A stretch of DNA of 45,866 bases, taken from contig NZ_CABFMN010000110.1 in assembly GCF_901875635.1 (NCBI RefSeq), positions 1-45,866 on the forward strand. The letters are read 5' to 3'. The notes beneath the pieces are model-generated. The model saw only the letters and a list, made by a program, of their open reading frames with translations, had not been told where the DNA came from and did no database searches. The stretch's first letter is position 1; each line of letters begins with the position of its first letter. Source of the stretch: Xylophilus ampelinus (lineage in GTDB: Bacteria > Pseudomonadota > Gammaproteobacteria > Burkholderiales > Burkholderiaceae_C). Shown in pieces: positions 16,312-28,210 of this stretch. The translations under genes were made by a program, and so were the position numbers.

Positions 16312-17321
16312 GACGACCACCCGCGCAGCGCCACGCGGGCGTTGTAGACATCCATCGCCGCCGAGATGAGCAAGGACAGCGTGAGGTACACGGCCATCAC
16401 GATCGCGATGCACTCGAAGGCCTTGCCGGTCGAGTTGAGCGAGGTGTTGGCGACCGACACCAGCTCGGGGTAGCCCACCGCCACGGCCAGCGAGGAGTTC
16501 TTGGTCAGGCTAAGCAGCTGGTTGGTCAATGCCGGCACGATGACGCGCAGCGCCTGCGGCAGCACGACGAGCCGCAGTTCCTGCCCTGGCCCGAGGCCCA
16601 GCGCGCGCGCGGCCAGCTTCTGGCCCGCAGACACCGACAGGATGCCGGCGCGCACGATCTCCGCCACGAAGGCGGCGGTGTAGAGCCCGAGGCCGAGCAC
16701 GATCGCCAGGTACTCCGGGCTCAGTGCCGCACCGCCGACCACGTTGAAGCTGGTCGGCTCGGGCCAGTCGAGCCGGCTGGGCCAGAAGGCGCCCTCCTCG
16801 GCCACGGGCCAGGGCATTGCGAGGCCGCCCTTGCTGAGCCACACGCCCGGCATCAGGCGCAGCGGCTCGGTCGAGTCGGGCAGCAGCTGCGTGAGTGCGA
16901 AGTACAGCATCAGCAGCTGCACCAGCAGCGGCACGTTGCGCAGCGTCTCCACGTAGGCGGTGCAGATGCCGCGCACCAGCCGATGCGGCGCCAGGCGGCC
17001 GATGCCGATCAGCGTGCCCAGCAGCACTGCCAGCACGGCCGCAGGAACGGCCGCGCGCAGCGTGTTCACGAGCCCGGCGAGGAAGGCGCGCCAGAAAGGC
17101 TCGCCCGAATCGAAGGCCAGCCAGCCTTCCGACAGGCCGAAGCCGGCCGGCTGCGCGAGGAAATCAAAATGCGCATGGGCCCAGCGCCACAGGCCCGCCA
17201 CGCCGGGAAGGCCTCGTGCCAGCCACAGCAGTCCGGCGACCACCGCCACGCCCAACAGGACCTGCAGTCCCGCGGGCAGCGCGAGCCGGGATGCGGCGCC
17301 GCGCCGCGCCGCGCGGCTCAT
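16308..17321 (-). CDS. aapQ: Polar amino-acid ABC transporter permease, AapQ/BztB-like
   Basis: 337 residues. One helix at about 20-40, then a HisM/GlnP-type permease domain with TLRAAVPAAVLAVLLGTLIGIGRL, AYVETLRNVPLLVQLLMLYFAL, AEIVRAGILSVSAGQKLAARALGLGPGQELRLVVLPQALRVIVPALTNQ (EAA loop) and LTKNSSLAVAVGYPELV. The FNVVGGAALSPEYLAIVLGL insert before the EAA loop is usual for AapQ. The start overlaps the stop of the binding-protein gene and its stop overlaps the AapM start, both as ATGA, so the three should be translated as a coupled set. Confidence 0.92.
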   Translation of the reverse strand: MSRAARRGAASRLALPAGLQVLLGVAVVAGLLWLARGLPGVAGLWRWAHAHFDFLAQPAGFGLSEGWLAFDSGEPFWRAFLAGLVNTLRAAVPAAVLAVLLGTLIGIGRLAPHRLVRGICTAYVETLRNVPLLVQLLMLYFALTQLLPDSTEPLRLMPGVWLSKGGLAMPWPVAEEGAFWPSRLDWPEPTSFNVVGGAALSPEYLAIVLGLGLYTAAFVAEIVRAGILSVSAGQKLAARALGLGPGQELRLVVLPQALRVIVPALTNQLLSLTKNSSLAVAVGYPELVSVANTSLNSTGKAFECIAIVMAVYLTLSLLISAAMDVYNARVALRGWSS

Positions 17322-18355
17322 CGCACCGGCAGTGCGTACAGCAGCCCGCCCTTGTTCCAGAGGTTGTTGGCGCCGCGCGGCAGCTTCAGCACCGACTTGG
17401 GACCGACGTTGCGCTCGAAGATCTCACCGTAGTTGCCCACGGCCTTGATCGCGCGGTAGGACCACTCCTTGTCCAGGCCCAGCAGCTTGCCCAGGTCGTC
17501 GCCCGTTCCCAGCAGCCGCTGCTGCGCCGGGTCCTTGCTCGACCCCTTGAGCTCTTCGATGTTGGCCTGCGTGATGCCGACCTCCTCGGCTTCGATGAGC
17601 GCATTGGGCACCCACTTGGCGATCGCGAACCATTCGTCGTCGCCGCGCTTGACGGCCGGCGCCAGCGGCTCCTTGGAGATCAGCTCGGGCAGGATGAGGT
17701 AGTCGTCGGGGTTGGGGGCTTCCTTGTTGCGCAGGCCGGCCAGCGCCGAGGTGTCGGTGGTGAAGGCCTGGCAGCGCCCGGCGAAGAAGGCCTTGAACGA
17801 GGCCTCGAAGCTCTCGAATACCACCGTCTTGACGGGGATGCCCTGCGCCTTGGACCAGTCGGCCACGTTCTTCTCGTTGGTGGTGCCCGACTGAGTGCAG
17901 ATCGTCGCGCCCTTGAGCTGCTTGGCGCTGGTCACCTTGATCTTCTTGGGCACCAGGAAGCCCTGCCCGTCGTAGTAGTTGATGGTGGTGAAGTTCAGGC
18001 CCAGCGATGCATCGCGGGTGAGGTTCCAGGTGGTGTTGCGCGCCAGGATGTCCACCTCGCCGGCCTGCAGGGCGGCAAAGCGCTGCTGCGAGTTGAGCGG
18101 CACGAACTCGACCTTCTTCGCGTCGCCCAGCACGGCCGCGGCGATGGCGCGGCAGCTGTCGACGTCCAGGCCCGACCAGTTGCCCTGCGTGTCGGGCGCG
18201 GAGAAGCCGGCGACGCCGTTGGTCACGCCGCACTTGACGGCGCCGCGCTGCTTGACGGCATCGAGGGTCTTGCCGGCGTGCGCCGGGGCGACGGCGAGGG
18301 TGCTCGCCAGCGCGATGGCACCGGCTGCGAGGGCAATCAGGGGGCGTTGGGTCAT
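17318..18355 (-). CDS. aapJ: Amino-acid ABC transporter periplasmic binding protein, AapJ/BztA-like
   Basis: 345 residues from the ATG at 18355 (GGAA 7-8 nt upstream). A signal peptide ends near AHAG (about residue 28). The mature part starts with KTLDAVKQRGAVKCGV and carries GLDVDSCRAIAAAVLGDAKKVEFVPL, NTTWNLTRDASLGLNF, TTNEKNVADW, and the C-terminal NYGEIFERNVG, all typical of the AapJ family. It should capture L-amino acids in the periplasm. It is the first gene of the coupled aapJ-Q-M set. An in-frame upstream extension crosses the DoxX gene and is not real. Confidence 0.93.
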   Translation of the reverse strand: MTQRPLIALAAGAIALASTLAVAPAHAGKTLDAVKQRGAVKCGVTNGVAGFSAPDTQGNWSGLDVDSCRAIAAAVLGDAKKVEFVPLNSQQRFAALQAGEVDILARNTTWNLTRDASLGLNFTTINYYDGQGFLVPKKIKVTSAKQLKGATICTQSGTTNEKNVADWSKAQGIPVKTVVFESFEASFKAFFAGRCQAFTTDTSALAGLRNKEAPNPDDYLILPELISKEPLAPAVKRGDDEWFAIAKWVPNALIEAEEVGITQANIEELKGSSKDPAQQRLLGTGDDLGKLLGLDKEWSYRAIKAVGNYGEIFERNVGPKSVLKLPRGANNLWNKGGLLYALPVR

Positions 18356-18529
18356 GGGCGTGCTTCCGGTGACTGATGATCGCGGCCAGTGTACGGGGGC
18401 CCCATCGCGCCCGCCAAAGACAGTCGGCTGCGTTGCCGATGCCCCGCCGGAGGCCGCGCCACGGTATCGCTGCGCAGCGAGTTTCACTAACATGCGGCCC
18501 CGTGACCAACTACCGCTGACGAAAAACAC

Positions 18530-18925
18530 ATGACCAAATCCGACGACTTCGGCAAGCTGATCCTGCGTGTCGCCCTGGGCGTGCTCATCCTGCTGCACGG
18601 CATCGCCAAGTTGCACACGGGCGTGGGTGGCATCGGCGGCATGCTCGCCTCGCACGGGCTGCCGGCCGCCACCGCCTACCTGGTCTACATCGGCGAGATC
18701 GTGGCGCCCGTGCTGCTGATCGTCGGCCTTTTCACACGGCCCGCTGCGTGGGTGGTGGTGATCAACATGCTGGTCGCGCTCTGGCTGGTGCACATGAAAG
18801 ACCTCGCCGCGCTCAACGGCCAGGGCGGCTGGGCACTGGAACTGCAGGGCATGTTCCTGTTCTCGGCGCTGGCCGTGGCCTTTCTCGGCGGCGGGCGCAT
18901 CGGCATCGGTGGACGGTTCAACTGA
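18530..18925 (+). CDS. DoxX-family membrane protein
   Basis: 131 residues with four hydrophobic segments (about 9-27, 48-68, 73-93, 105-122). LILRVALGVLILLHGIAKLHTG and the GGIGGMLASHGLPA segment followed by YIGEIVAPVLLIVGLFTRPAAWVVVINMLVAL are characteristic of DoxX/YphA-type proteins. These are inner-membrane proteins of uncertain function, sometimes linked to redox or sulfur stress. It is divergent from aapJ and monocistronic; a strong terminator follows at 18948. Confidence 0.87.
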   Translation: MTKSDDFGKLILRVALGVLILLHGIAKLHTGVGGIGGMLASHGLPAATAYLVYIGEIVAPVLLIVGLFTRPAAWVVVINMLVALWLVHMKDLAALNGQGGWALELQGMFLFSALAVAFLGGGRIGIGGRFN

Positions 18926-18947
18926 GCCCTGCACTTCCGGACATGAC

Positions 18948-18976
18948 AACGGCCTGCACTGCAGGCCGTTTTTTCT
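18948..18976 (+). terminator. Terminator after the DoxX gene
   Basis: AACGGCCTGCA and its complement form an almost loop-free palindrome, followed by TTTTTTCTT. It separates DoxX from the convergent peptide deformylase gene. Confidence 0.9.
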
Positions 18977-18998
18977 TGCGCGCCGCACATCGCCGGAA

Positions 18999-19538
18999 TC
19001 AGTCGTCGTCGCTCGCGTCCAGGCCAGGGAACAGGACCTCGGTGAAGCCGAAGCGACTGAAGTCGCGCACCCGCATCGGGTACAGCTTGCCCAGCAGGTG
19101 GTCGACCTCGTGCTGGACGACGCGGGCGTGGAAGCCGTCCACCGTGCGGTCGATCGGGTCGCCGTAGGGGTCGAAACCCGTGTAGCGGATGCGTGCGAAG
19201 CGCGGCACCACGCCGCGCAGGCCGGGCACCGACAGGCATCCTTCCCAGCCCTCCTCTTCCTCGTGGCCGATCGGCTCGATGACCGGATTCACGAGCACGG
19301 TGCGCGGCACCACGGGGGCATCGGGGTAGCGGGGATTGGGCGCGTCGGTGCCGAAGATCACCACCTGCTGGTCCACGCCGATCTGCGGCGCTGCCAGGCC
19401 CGCGCCGTTCACCGCATGCATGGTCTCGAACATGTCGCGCACCAGCAGGTGCAACTCGTCGGTATCGAACGCGCCCACCGGCTGCGCGATGCGCAGCAGG
19501 CGGGGGTCGCCCATCTTCAGGATCTCGCGGACAGCCAC
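18999..19538 (-). CDS. def: Peptide deformylase
   Basis: 179 residues. It removes the formyl group from the N-terminal methionine of new proteins and works just ahead of methionine aminopeptidase (map, 10074). The three active-site motifs are present: [10 protein letters not shown] (about 46-55), EGCLSVPG with the metal-binding Cys (about 100-107), and QHEVDHLLG with both His and the catalytic Glu (about 142-150). The start is GTG at 19538, giving the usual [16 protein letters not shown]-terminus. It lies 15 bases after the stop of the Tyr/Gly/Pro-rich lipoprotein gene and could be co-transcribed with it. It is not paired with fmt here. Confidence 0.96.
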   Translation of the reverse strand: MAVREILKMGDPRLLRIAQPVGAFDTDELHLLVRDMFETMHAVNGAGLAAPQIGVDQQVVIFGTDAPNPRYPDAPVVPRTVLVNPVIEPIGHEEEEGWEGCLSVPGLRGVVPRFARIRYTGFDPYGDPIDRTVDGFHARVVQHEVDHLLGKLYPMRVRDFSRFGFTEVLFPGLDASDDD

Positions 19539-19553
19539 CTCAGCGTTGACGCC

Positions 19554-19964
19554 TCATGGGCGATCCCTGTTGTTCCAGGACGGCTGGATGACCGCGCCGG
19601 GCACCCCGGGCGCAGGCGACGGCACAGCAATCGGGCGGGGTATGCCCGCGGGGGCGGCCGGGCGACCCGGGCGCACGGGCACAGCCCCCGGCCGTCCGGC
19701 GTAGCCCGGACGGGGCCCGTAGTAGCCCGGACGCCCCGGGTAATAGCCCGGGTAGTGGTTCGGCCCGTAGTAGGGCCGTCCACCCCAATAGCGTGGTCCC
19801 GACTCGACGCCGAGCACGACATTGGGCTGGACCACCACCGGGCCAGGCTCCGCATAGTACGGATAGCCTCCATCCGAGTAGTACGGGCCGGGCGCAACAC
19901 AGCCGGCGAGGACGGCGAGCGCGCCCGCACCGGCCAGCATGCCCATCGAGCGAATCATGTTCAT
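19554..19964 (-). CDS. Tyr/Gly/Pro-rich putative lipoprotein
   Basis: 136 residues from the ATG at 19964, which has GGAG 10 nt upstream. A short basic start and a hydrophobic core end in a lipobox LAGC (Cys about 22), so the protein should be lipid-anchored. The mature region is low complexity: YYSDGGYPYYAEPG, then RPYYGPNHYPGYYPGRPGYY-like repeats of a G-Y-Y-P/G-P unit, then a Pro/Ala/Arg tail. No enzyme motif is present. Similar short Tyr/Gly/Pro lipoproteins occur in many Burkholderiales and are unassigned. Position between ligA and def gives no hint of function. Confidence 0.75.
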   Translation of the reverse strand: MNMIRSMGMLAGAGALAVLAGCVAPGPYYSDGGYPYYAEPGPVVVQPNVVLGVESGPRYWGGRPYYGPNHYPGYYPGRPGYYGPRPGYAGRPGAVPVRPGRPAAPAGIPRPIAVPSPAPGVPGAVIQPSWNNRDRP

Positions 19965-20058
19965 GGCAAGGACTCCTTTCCACCCATCATGAGGCCGCGA
20001 AGCAACGGGACCATCTCCCCAAGGTGAAGCAACGTAACCTGAAGTTAACACCGGTGCG

Positions 20059-23386
<3,328 letters not shown>

Positions 23387-23432
23387 TCGAATTCTTGTGC
23401 GAGCGAAAAAAGGACCGTGGAGCGGGCGGCAG

Positions 23433-26400
23433 TCAGCTCTCCGCCATCGTGACGGCGGACTCCATGTCCACCGCCACGATGCGCGAAACGCCTTGCTCCT
23501 GCATCGTCACGCCGATGAGTTGCTCGGCCATCTCCATGGCGATCTTGTTGTGGCTGATGAACAGGAACTGCGTGCCCTGCCCGCTCATCTTGGTCACCAG
23601 CTTGGCGTAGCGCTCGGTGTTGGCGTCGTCCAGCGGCGCATCGACTTCGTCCAGCAGGCAGAACGGCGCCGGGTTGAGCTGGAAGATCGCGAACACGAGC
23701 GCGATGGCCGTGAGCGCCTTCTCGCCGCCCGAGAGAAGGTGGATGGTCTGGTTCTTCTTGCCCGGCGGCTGGGCCAGAACCTGCACGCCGGAGTCGAGGA
23801 TCTCGTCGCCGGTCATGATGAGCTTGGCATTGCCGCCGCCGAAGAGCTCCGGGAACATGCGGCTGAAGTGCTCGTTGACGATCTTGAAGGTGCCGCCGAG
23901 CAGTTCACGCGTCTCGCCGTCGATCTTGCGGATCGCGTCTTCGAGCGTGGTGATGGCCTCGTTCAGGTCGGCCGACTGCGCATCGAGGAAAGTCTTGCGC
24001 TCGCGCGCGCTGGTCAGTTCGTCGAGCGCTGCGAGGTTGACCGGGCCGAGTGCCGCGACCTCACGGTGCAGGCGGTCGATCTCGCCCTGCAGGCCCGTGA
24101 GCCGCACCTTGTCGTCCTCGATCGACTGCTTCACGGCGTCCAGGTCGGCCTGCGCGTCGGCCAGCAGTTGCGCGTACTGCTCGAAGCCCAGGCGCGCGGC
24201 CTGCTCCTTGAGCTGGAATTCGGTGATGCGCTGGCGCAGCGGGTCGAGTTCGCGCTCCAGCTGCAGGCGGCGCTCGTCGCTGGCGCGCAGCTTGAGCGTG
24301 AGGTCGTCGTACTGGCTGCGCATCGCGGCCAGCGACTGCTCGCGTTCGAGCTTGAGGCTCAGCGCATCCTGCAGGCCCGCCTGGGCCGCGGCGTCCGACA
24401 GCCGCGCCAGCTCGCCCTGGGCGCGCTCGCGCTCGTCGGCCAGCGCCACGGCCTGCTGCGAGGCGGTCTCGATCGCTCGGTTGAGTTCGCCGCGCCGGGC
24501 CTCCAGCGTGCGCTGCGAGAAGGCGGCTTCCTGCAGTTGGCGCTCCAGGCTGCGGTGCTGCTCGCGGGCGGCCGTGAGCTGGCGTGCGGCCTCGATGACG
24601 CGTTCCTCGAGCTGGGCATGGCGTTCCTGGCTGTCGGCCAGTTGCATGTCCAGCTCCTCGAAGCGGCCCTCGGCGGCCACGCGGCGCTCCTGCAGTTCTT
24701 CGAGCTGGGCATCGACCTCGCCGAGGTCGGTCGCGAGCTGTTCGCTGCGCGCACGGGTCTGCTCGGCCAGCTGCGACAGGCGCAGTGTTTCCACCTGCAG
24801 CTCGTGGGCACGTGACTGGGTTTCGGCGGCTTCGCGCCGCACCGTGACCAGGCGGGACGCAGCGTCGGCGTAGGCCGCCTCGGCGCGGACCAGCGCGGTG
24901 CGCGCCTCGTCGGCGATCAGGCCCTGGGCGCGCAACTGGCGCTCCAGGTTCTCCATCTCCTGCTGGCGGGCCAGCAGCCCGGCCTGCTCGGAATCCTGGG
25001 CGTAGAAGCTCACGCTGTGCGCGGTGACCGCGTGGCCGCTGCGCACGTAGATCGCCTCGCCCGGCGCGAGACGCTCGCGCTGGGCCATCGCTTCCTCCAG
25101 CGATTCGGCCGTGTGGCAGCCGTGCAGCCAGTCGGCCAGCAGCGCCTGCAGACCGGCGTCGTTCAGCCGCAGCAGGTCGGACAGGCGCGGCAGCCCGCCC
25201 GTGGGGGCCGGCGCGGCCGCGCTCGGCGCGCTGTAGAAGGCGAGCTTGGCCGGCGGTGCGTCGTTGCCGAAGGCACGCGCCATGTCCAGCCGCGAGATCT
25301 CCAGCGCGCCCATGCGCTCGCGCAGGGCGGCTTCGAGGGCGCTCTCCCAGCCGGATTCGATGTGGATACGGCTCCACAGGCCCTGCAAGCCGTCCAGGCC
25401 GTGCTTGGCGAGCCAGGGCGCGAGCTTGCCGTCGGTCTTGACCTTTTCCTGCAGCGCCTTGAGCGCTTCCAGCCGGGCCGACAGCTCGGCCAGACGCGCG
25501 CCCTCGGTGTTGACGGCCTGCTGCCGTGTGCGGCGGTCGTCGTCGAGCTGGGGCACGCTTTCCTGCAATTCATGCAGGCGGGCGTCGGCCTCGGTCGCGG
25601 CTTCCTGGGCGGCAGCGAGCTGTTCCTGCAGGGCGGTCAGGCGCGCCTCGTCCGGCGCGGCCAGGGCGTTGCGGTCGGCGCGCAGGCGCTCGCTGCGCTG
25701 CGTGAGCTGGCGCGTCTGCTCCTCGATGTTGCGCTGGTCGGCGGCGAGCACCTGGATCTGCTGCTGGATCTGGACGACTGCGGCGCGCTGCGTGTTGGCC
25801 TCGTCCTGCGCGCGTTGCTGCGCGTCTTCCAGCTCAGGCAGCCGCGCATCGTGTTCCTCGAGCTGGGCCGCGAGGATCGCGCCCTGCTCCTCGGCGTCGA
25901 CGCCTTGCCCGGCGAGTGTTTCGATCTCGGCCTCGGCATCGGCCCGGCGCGTTTCCCACTGGCCGATCTGTTCGGCCAGTTGCACGAGGCGCTGCTCGAC
26001 GCGCTGGCGGCCTTCGACGACGAAGCGGATCTCGCCTTCGAGCCGACCGACCTCGGCACTGGCCTCGTAGAGCTTGCCCTGCGCCTGGTTGACCTGGTCG
26101 CCCGCGCCGTAGTGGGCTTGGCGGATGGTCTCGAGTTCGGCCTCGACATGGCGCAGGTCGGCGGTGCGCGACTCGAGGTCGTTCAGCGCCTTGTCGGCAT
26201 CGGCCTTGACGCGCGCCTGGTCGGCCTCGCTCTCGCTGCGCTTGAGGAACCACAGCTGGTGCTGCTTGCGCGTGGCGTCGGCCTGCAGCGCGTTGTAGCG
26301 GGCTGCCACCTCGGCCTGCTTCTCGAGGCGCTCCAGGTTGGCGCCCAGCTCGCGCAGGATGTCCTCGACGCGGGTGAGGTTCTCGCGCGTGTCGCCCAGC

Positions 26401-26948
26401 CGGTTCTCGGTCTCACGGCGGCGCTCCTTGTACTTGGAGACGCCGGCGGCTTCCTCGAGAAACAGGCGCAGTTCCTCGGGCTTGGATTCGATGATCCGGC
26501 TGATCGTGCCCTGGCCGATGATGGCGTAGGCACGCGGGCCGAGGCCCGTGCCCAGGAACACGTCCTGCACGTCTCGCCGGCGCACCGGCTGGTTGTTGAT
26601 GTAGTAGCTGCTGGTGCCGTCGCGCGTGAGCACGCGCTTGACGGCGATCTCGGTGAACTGGCTCCACTGGCCGCCGGCACGGTGGTCGGCGTTGTCGAAC
26701 ACCAGCTCCACGCTGGAGCGGCTGGCCTGCTTGCGCGAGGTCGTGCCATTGAAGATCACGTCCTGCATCGACTCGCCGCGCAGCTCGCTGGCACGCGATT
26801 CGCCCAGCACCCAGCGCACCGCGTCCATGATGTTCGACTTGCCGCATCCGTTCGGGCCCACCACGCCGACCAGTTGGCCGGGAAGCATGAAGTTGGTGGG
26901 TTCCGCGAAGGACTTGAAGCCCGAGAGCTTGATCGAATTGAGGCGCAC
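23433..26948 (-). CDS. smc: Chromosome segregation protein SMC
   Basis: 1171 residues from a GTG at 26948, giving the usual MRLNSIKLSGFKSFAEPT N-terminus; longer in-frame starts cross the neighbouring gene. SMC is the ATPase of the SMC-ScpAB condensin. Seen: Walker A GPNGCGKSN (about 31-39), a long coiled coil (about 170-500), the hinge (about 510-650) and the second coil (about 660-1010), the ABC signature LSGGEKALTA (from about 1072) and Walker B CLLDEVDAPLDDAN (about 1097-1110), plus the final SHNK. The coils have the heptad-like Glu/Leu/Ala/Gln composition expected. scpA and scpB are not in the window. It heads the smc-zipA-ligA string. Confidence 0.97.
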   Translation of the reverse strand: MRLNSIKLSGFKSFAEPTNFMLPGQLVGVVGPNGCGKSNIMDAVRWVLGESRASELRGESMQDVIFNGTTSRKQASRSSVELVFDNADHRAGGQWSQFTEIAVKRVLTRDGTSSYYINNQPVRRRDVQDVFLGTGLGPRAYAIIGQGTISRIIESKPEELRLFLEEAAGVSKYKERRRETENRLGDTRENLTRVEDILRELGANLERLEKQAEVAARYNALQADATRKQHQLWFLKRSESEADQARVKADADKALNDLESRTADLRHVEAELETIRQAHYGAGDQVNQAQGKLYEASAEVGRLEGEIRFVVEGRQRVEQRLVQLAEQIGQWETRRADAEAEIETLAGQGVDAEEQGAILAAQLEEHDARLPELEDAQQRAQDEANTQRAAVVQIQQQIQVLAADQRNIEEQTRQLTQRSERLRADRNALAAPDEARLTALQEQLAAAQEAATEADARLHELQESVPQLDDDRRTRQQAVNTEGARLAELSARLEALKALQEKVKTDGKLAPWLAKHGLDGLQGLWSRIHIESGWESALEAALRERMGALEISRLDMARAFGNDAPPAKLAFYSAPSAAAPAPTGGLPRLSDLLRLNDAGLQALLADWLHGCHTAESLEEAMAQRERLAPGEAIYVRSGHAVTAHSVSFYAQDSEQAGLLARQQEMENLERQLRAQGLIADEARTALVRAEAAYADAASRLVTVRREAAETQSRAHELQVETLRLSQLAEQTRARSEQLATDLGEVDAQLEELQERRVAAEGRFEELDMQLADSQERHAQLEERVIEAARQLTAAREQHRSLERQLQEAAFSQRTLEARRGELNRAIETASQQAVALADERERAQGELARLSDAAAQAGLQDALSLKLEREQSLAAMRSQYDDLTLKLRASDERRLQLERELDPLRQRITEFQLKEQAARLGFEQYAQLLADAQADLDAVKQSIEDDKVRLTGLQGEIDRLHREVAALGPVNLAALDELTSARERKTFLDAQSADLNEAITTLEDAIRKIDGETRELLGGTFKIVNEHFSRMFPELFGGGNAKLIMTGDEILDSGVQVLAQPPGKKNQTIHLLSGGEKALTAIALVFAIFQLNPAPFCLLDEVDAPLDDANTERYAKLVTKMSGQGTQFLFISHNKIAMEMAEQLIGVTMQEQGVSRIVAVDMESAVTMAES

Positions 26949-27044
26949 GGCGGATCGGCTCTTGGAGCCAAGGTGTTGATTTGTAAGGAAAAATGCACGC
27001 GGCGATGCGCTGCCGCCCAGCCGGGCGATGATAACGTGCGAGGT

Positions 27045-27806
27045 ATGCGCTCCCCGGTCCCTTCTCCCTCGTCCCGCGGCCGGCGCCGTGCCTGCCTGAC
27101 GCTGCCACTGGCAGCGGTGCTCGCGGGCTGCGGCGCCTTCACCGACACGCGGCGCGCCGAGCCCTACGAGGGGCGCGAATGGCTGCAGTCGGGCACCAAC
27201 CGCATCGCCAATCTCGCGCTGCGCGACAACCTGCAGTCGGTGCAGCGCGTGCAGCTGTCGCTGTACCGCCGCAACCCACGCGAATGGCGCAAGTGGGCCA
27301 CCAGTGCCGACGACGCCATCGCCCGCACCTGGGAGGCCATCAACAACGACAAGCCCCTCCCCGAACTGCGCGGCGCCACCAGCATCGACGCGGTGCGCAT
27401 GGCCTTCGAGACGGGTCCCGCACCGGCCTACCAGGGCGACCGCGTTGCGGCGCTGGTGGTGGGCTGGGCCGCGATGCTCAAGCAGGCCAACGGCGACACC
27501 TGGCAGCAGACCATGATCGACGGCGTGAGCGCCGAGAACGCCTACCGCGCGGCGCGCAACTTCGAGATCTCGCTGTGGCTGCTGAGCTCGCGCACCGGCC
27601 CCGACGGCCACCCCCTGCTGCTGTCGACCGAGATCAGCGATCGCGGGCGCAACCTGGTCGTGGACCGCGAGCTGTCCAAGGTGGTCGGGCGCCTCGATCT
27701 GTTGGCAGCCCAGGCCGACGAGAAATACCGCCGGGCGGCCCTCGACTTCAGCCAGAACTGGCTGATGGGCAGCTTGGGGCCCTTCCTGCAGATGGTGCAG
27801 CGCTGA
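27045..27806 (+). CDS. Putative lipoprotein of unknown function
   Basis: 253 residues. Basic N-terminus, hydrophobic stretch and a lipobox LAGC (Cys about 29), so an envelope lipoprotein. The mature part has RIANLALRDNLQSVQRVQLSLYRRNPREWRKW, a block with ATSIDAVRMAFE and a helix-rich AALVVGWAAMLKQANGD, then NFEISLWLLSSR. I recognise it as a conserved Burkholderiales hypothetical type but cannot name a function. GAGG lies about 3 nt before the ATG at 27045, with a possible -10 GATAAC further upstream. It is divergent from smc with a 96-base gap, and ends 68 bases before the hipBA pair, from which an AT-rich promoter region separates it. Confidence 0.8.
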   Translation: MRSPVPSPSSRGRRRACLTLPLAAVLAGCGAFTDTRRAEPYEGREWLQSGTNRIANLALRDNLQSVQRVQLSLYRRNPREWRKWATSADDAIARTWEAINNDKPLPELRGATSIDAVRMAFETGPAPAYQGDRVAALVVGWAAMLKQANGDTWQQTMIDGVSAENAYRAARNFEISLWLLSSRTGPDGHPLLLSTEISDRGRNLVVDRELSKVVGRLDLLAAQADEKYRRAALDFSQNWLMGSLGPFLQMVQR

Positions 27807-27851
27807 GCAACGACCGGCGCTGAGTTCGAACGGAATTTTGTTTCCTTTTTT

Positions 27852-27874
27852 CCTGATTACGGTAATATGATTCC
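27852..27874 (+). promoter_or_regulatory. Promoter and possible operator of hipBA
   Basis: A locally AT-rich patch in GC-rich DNA. TAATAT (27863-27868) is a good -10 and lies exactly 6 nt before the GTG start of the HipB-like gene, so the message may be leaderless. ACGG at 27859 and CCGT (spanning into 27876) make a small inverted repeat around the -10; TTACGGTAA is another small palindrome. HipB-type antitoxins repress their own promoter, so this is the likely binding site, unproven. Confidence 0.45.
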
Positions 27875-28210
27875 GTGGACAAGAAGGAACTCCTCCAATG
27901 CCTGGCGAGCCGGCGCGACGCCCTCGGCCTCACGGGCCAGCAGGTGGCCGAGCGCGCCGGCCTGACCGAGCGCTCCATCCGCAACGCCCTCGGGGCGCAG
28001 GGCAATCCGCAACTCTCGTCGTTGCTGGCCTTGGTCGACGCGCTGGACATGGAGCTCCAGCTCGTTCCCAAGGGCTTCGGCGCGGCCGTCACGCCCGCCG
28101 GCGATGCGGGCTACCGGCCGGTGGGCACGCGCATCGGCGACGCGCTAGCGACCGCGCATGCCGAGGGCACGCCCGCTCCGGCGCCGGCCCCGCGCCGGAG
28201 CCCGCCATGA
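27875..28210 (+). CDS. hipB: HipB-like antitoxin / XRE-family regulator
   Basis: 111 residues from a GTG start. Residues about 8-65 form an XRE-type helix-turn-helix: RRDALGLTGQQVAERAGLTERSIRNAL then NPQLSSLLALVDALDMELQLVPKG, the latter being the strand that closes HipB-like dimers. The last 40 residues are Gly/Ala/Pro-rich and look disordered, ending PAPAPRRSPP. In HipBA systems this protein binds the operator and neutralises HipA. The stop overlaps the HipA ATG as ATGA. The start codon follows a TAATAT hexamer by six bases with no Shine-Dalgarno sequence. Confidence 0.87.
   Translation: MDKKELLQCLASRRDALGLTGQQVAERAGLTERSIRNALGAQGNPQLSSLLALVDALDMELQLVPKGFGAAVTPAGDAGYRPVGTRIGDALATAHAEGTPAPAPAPRRSPP

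Noticed and set aside
25017..27806. A 929-codon forward frame covering most of smc and the lipoprotein gene
   Set aside because: Only its last 253 codons (from 27045) look like a protein; the rest is the antisense shadow of smc.
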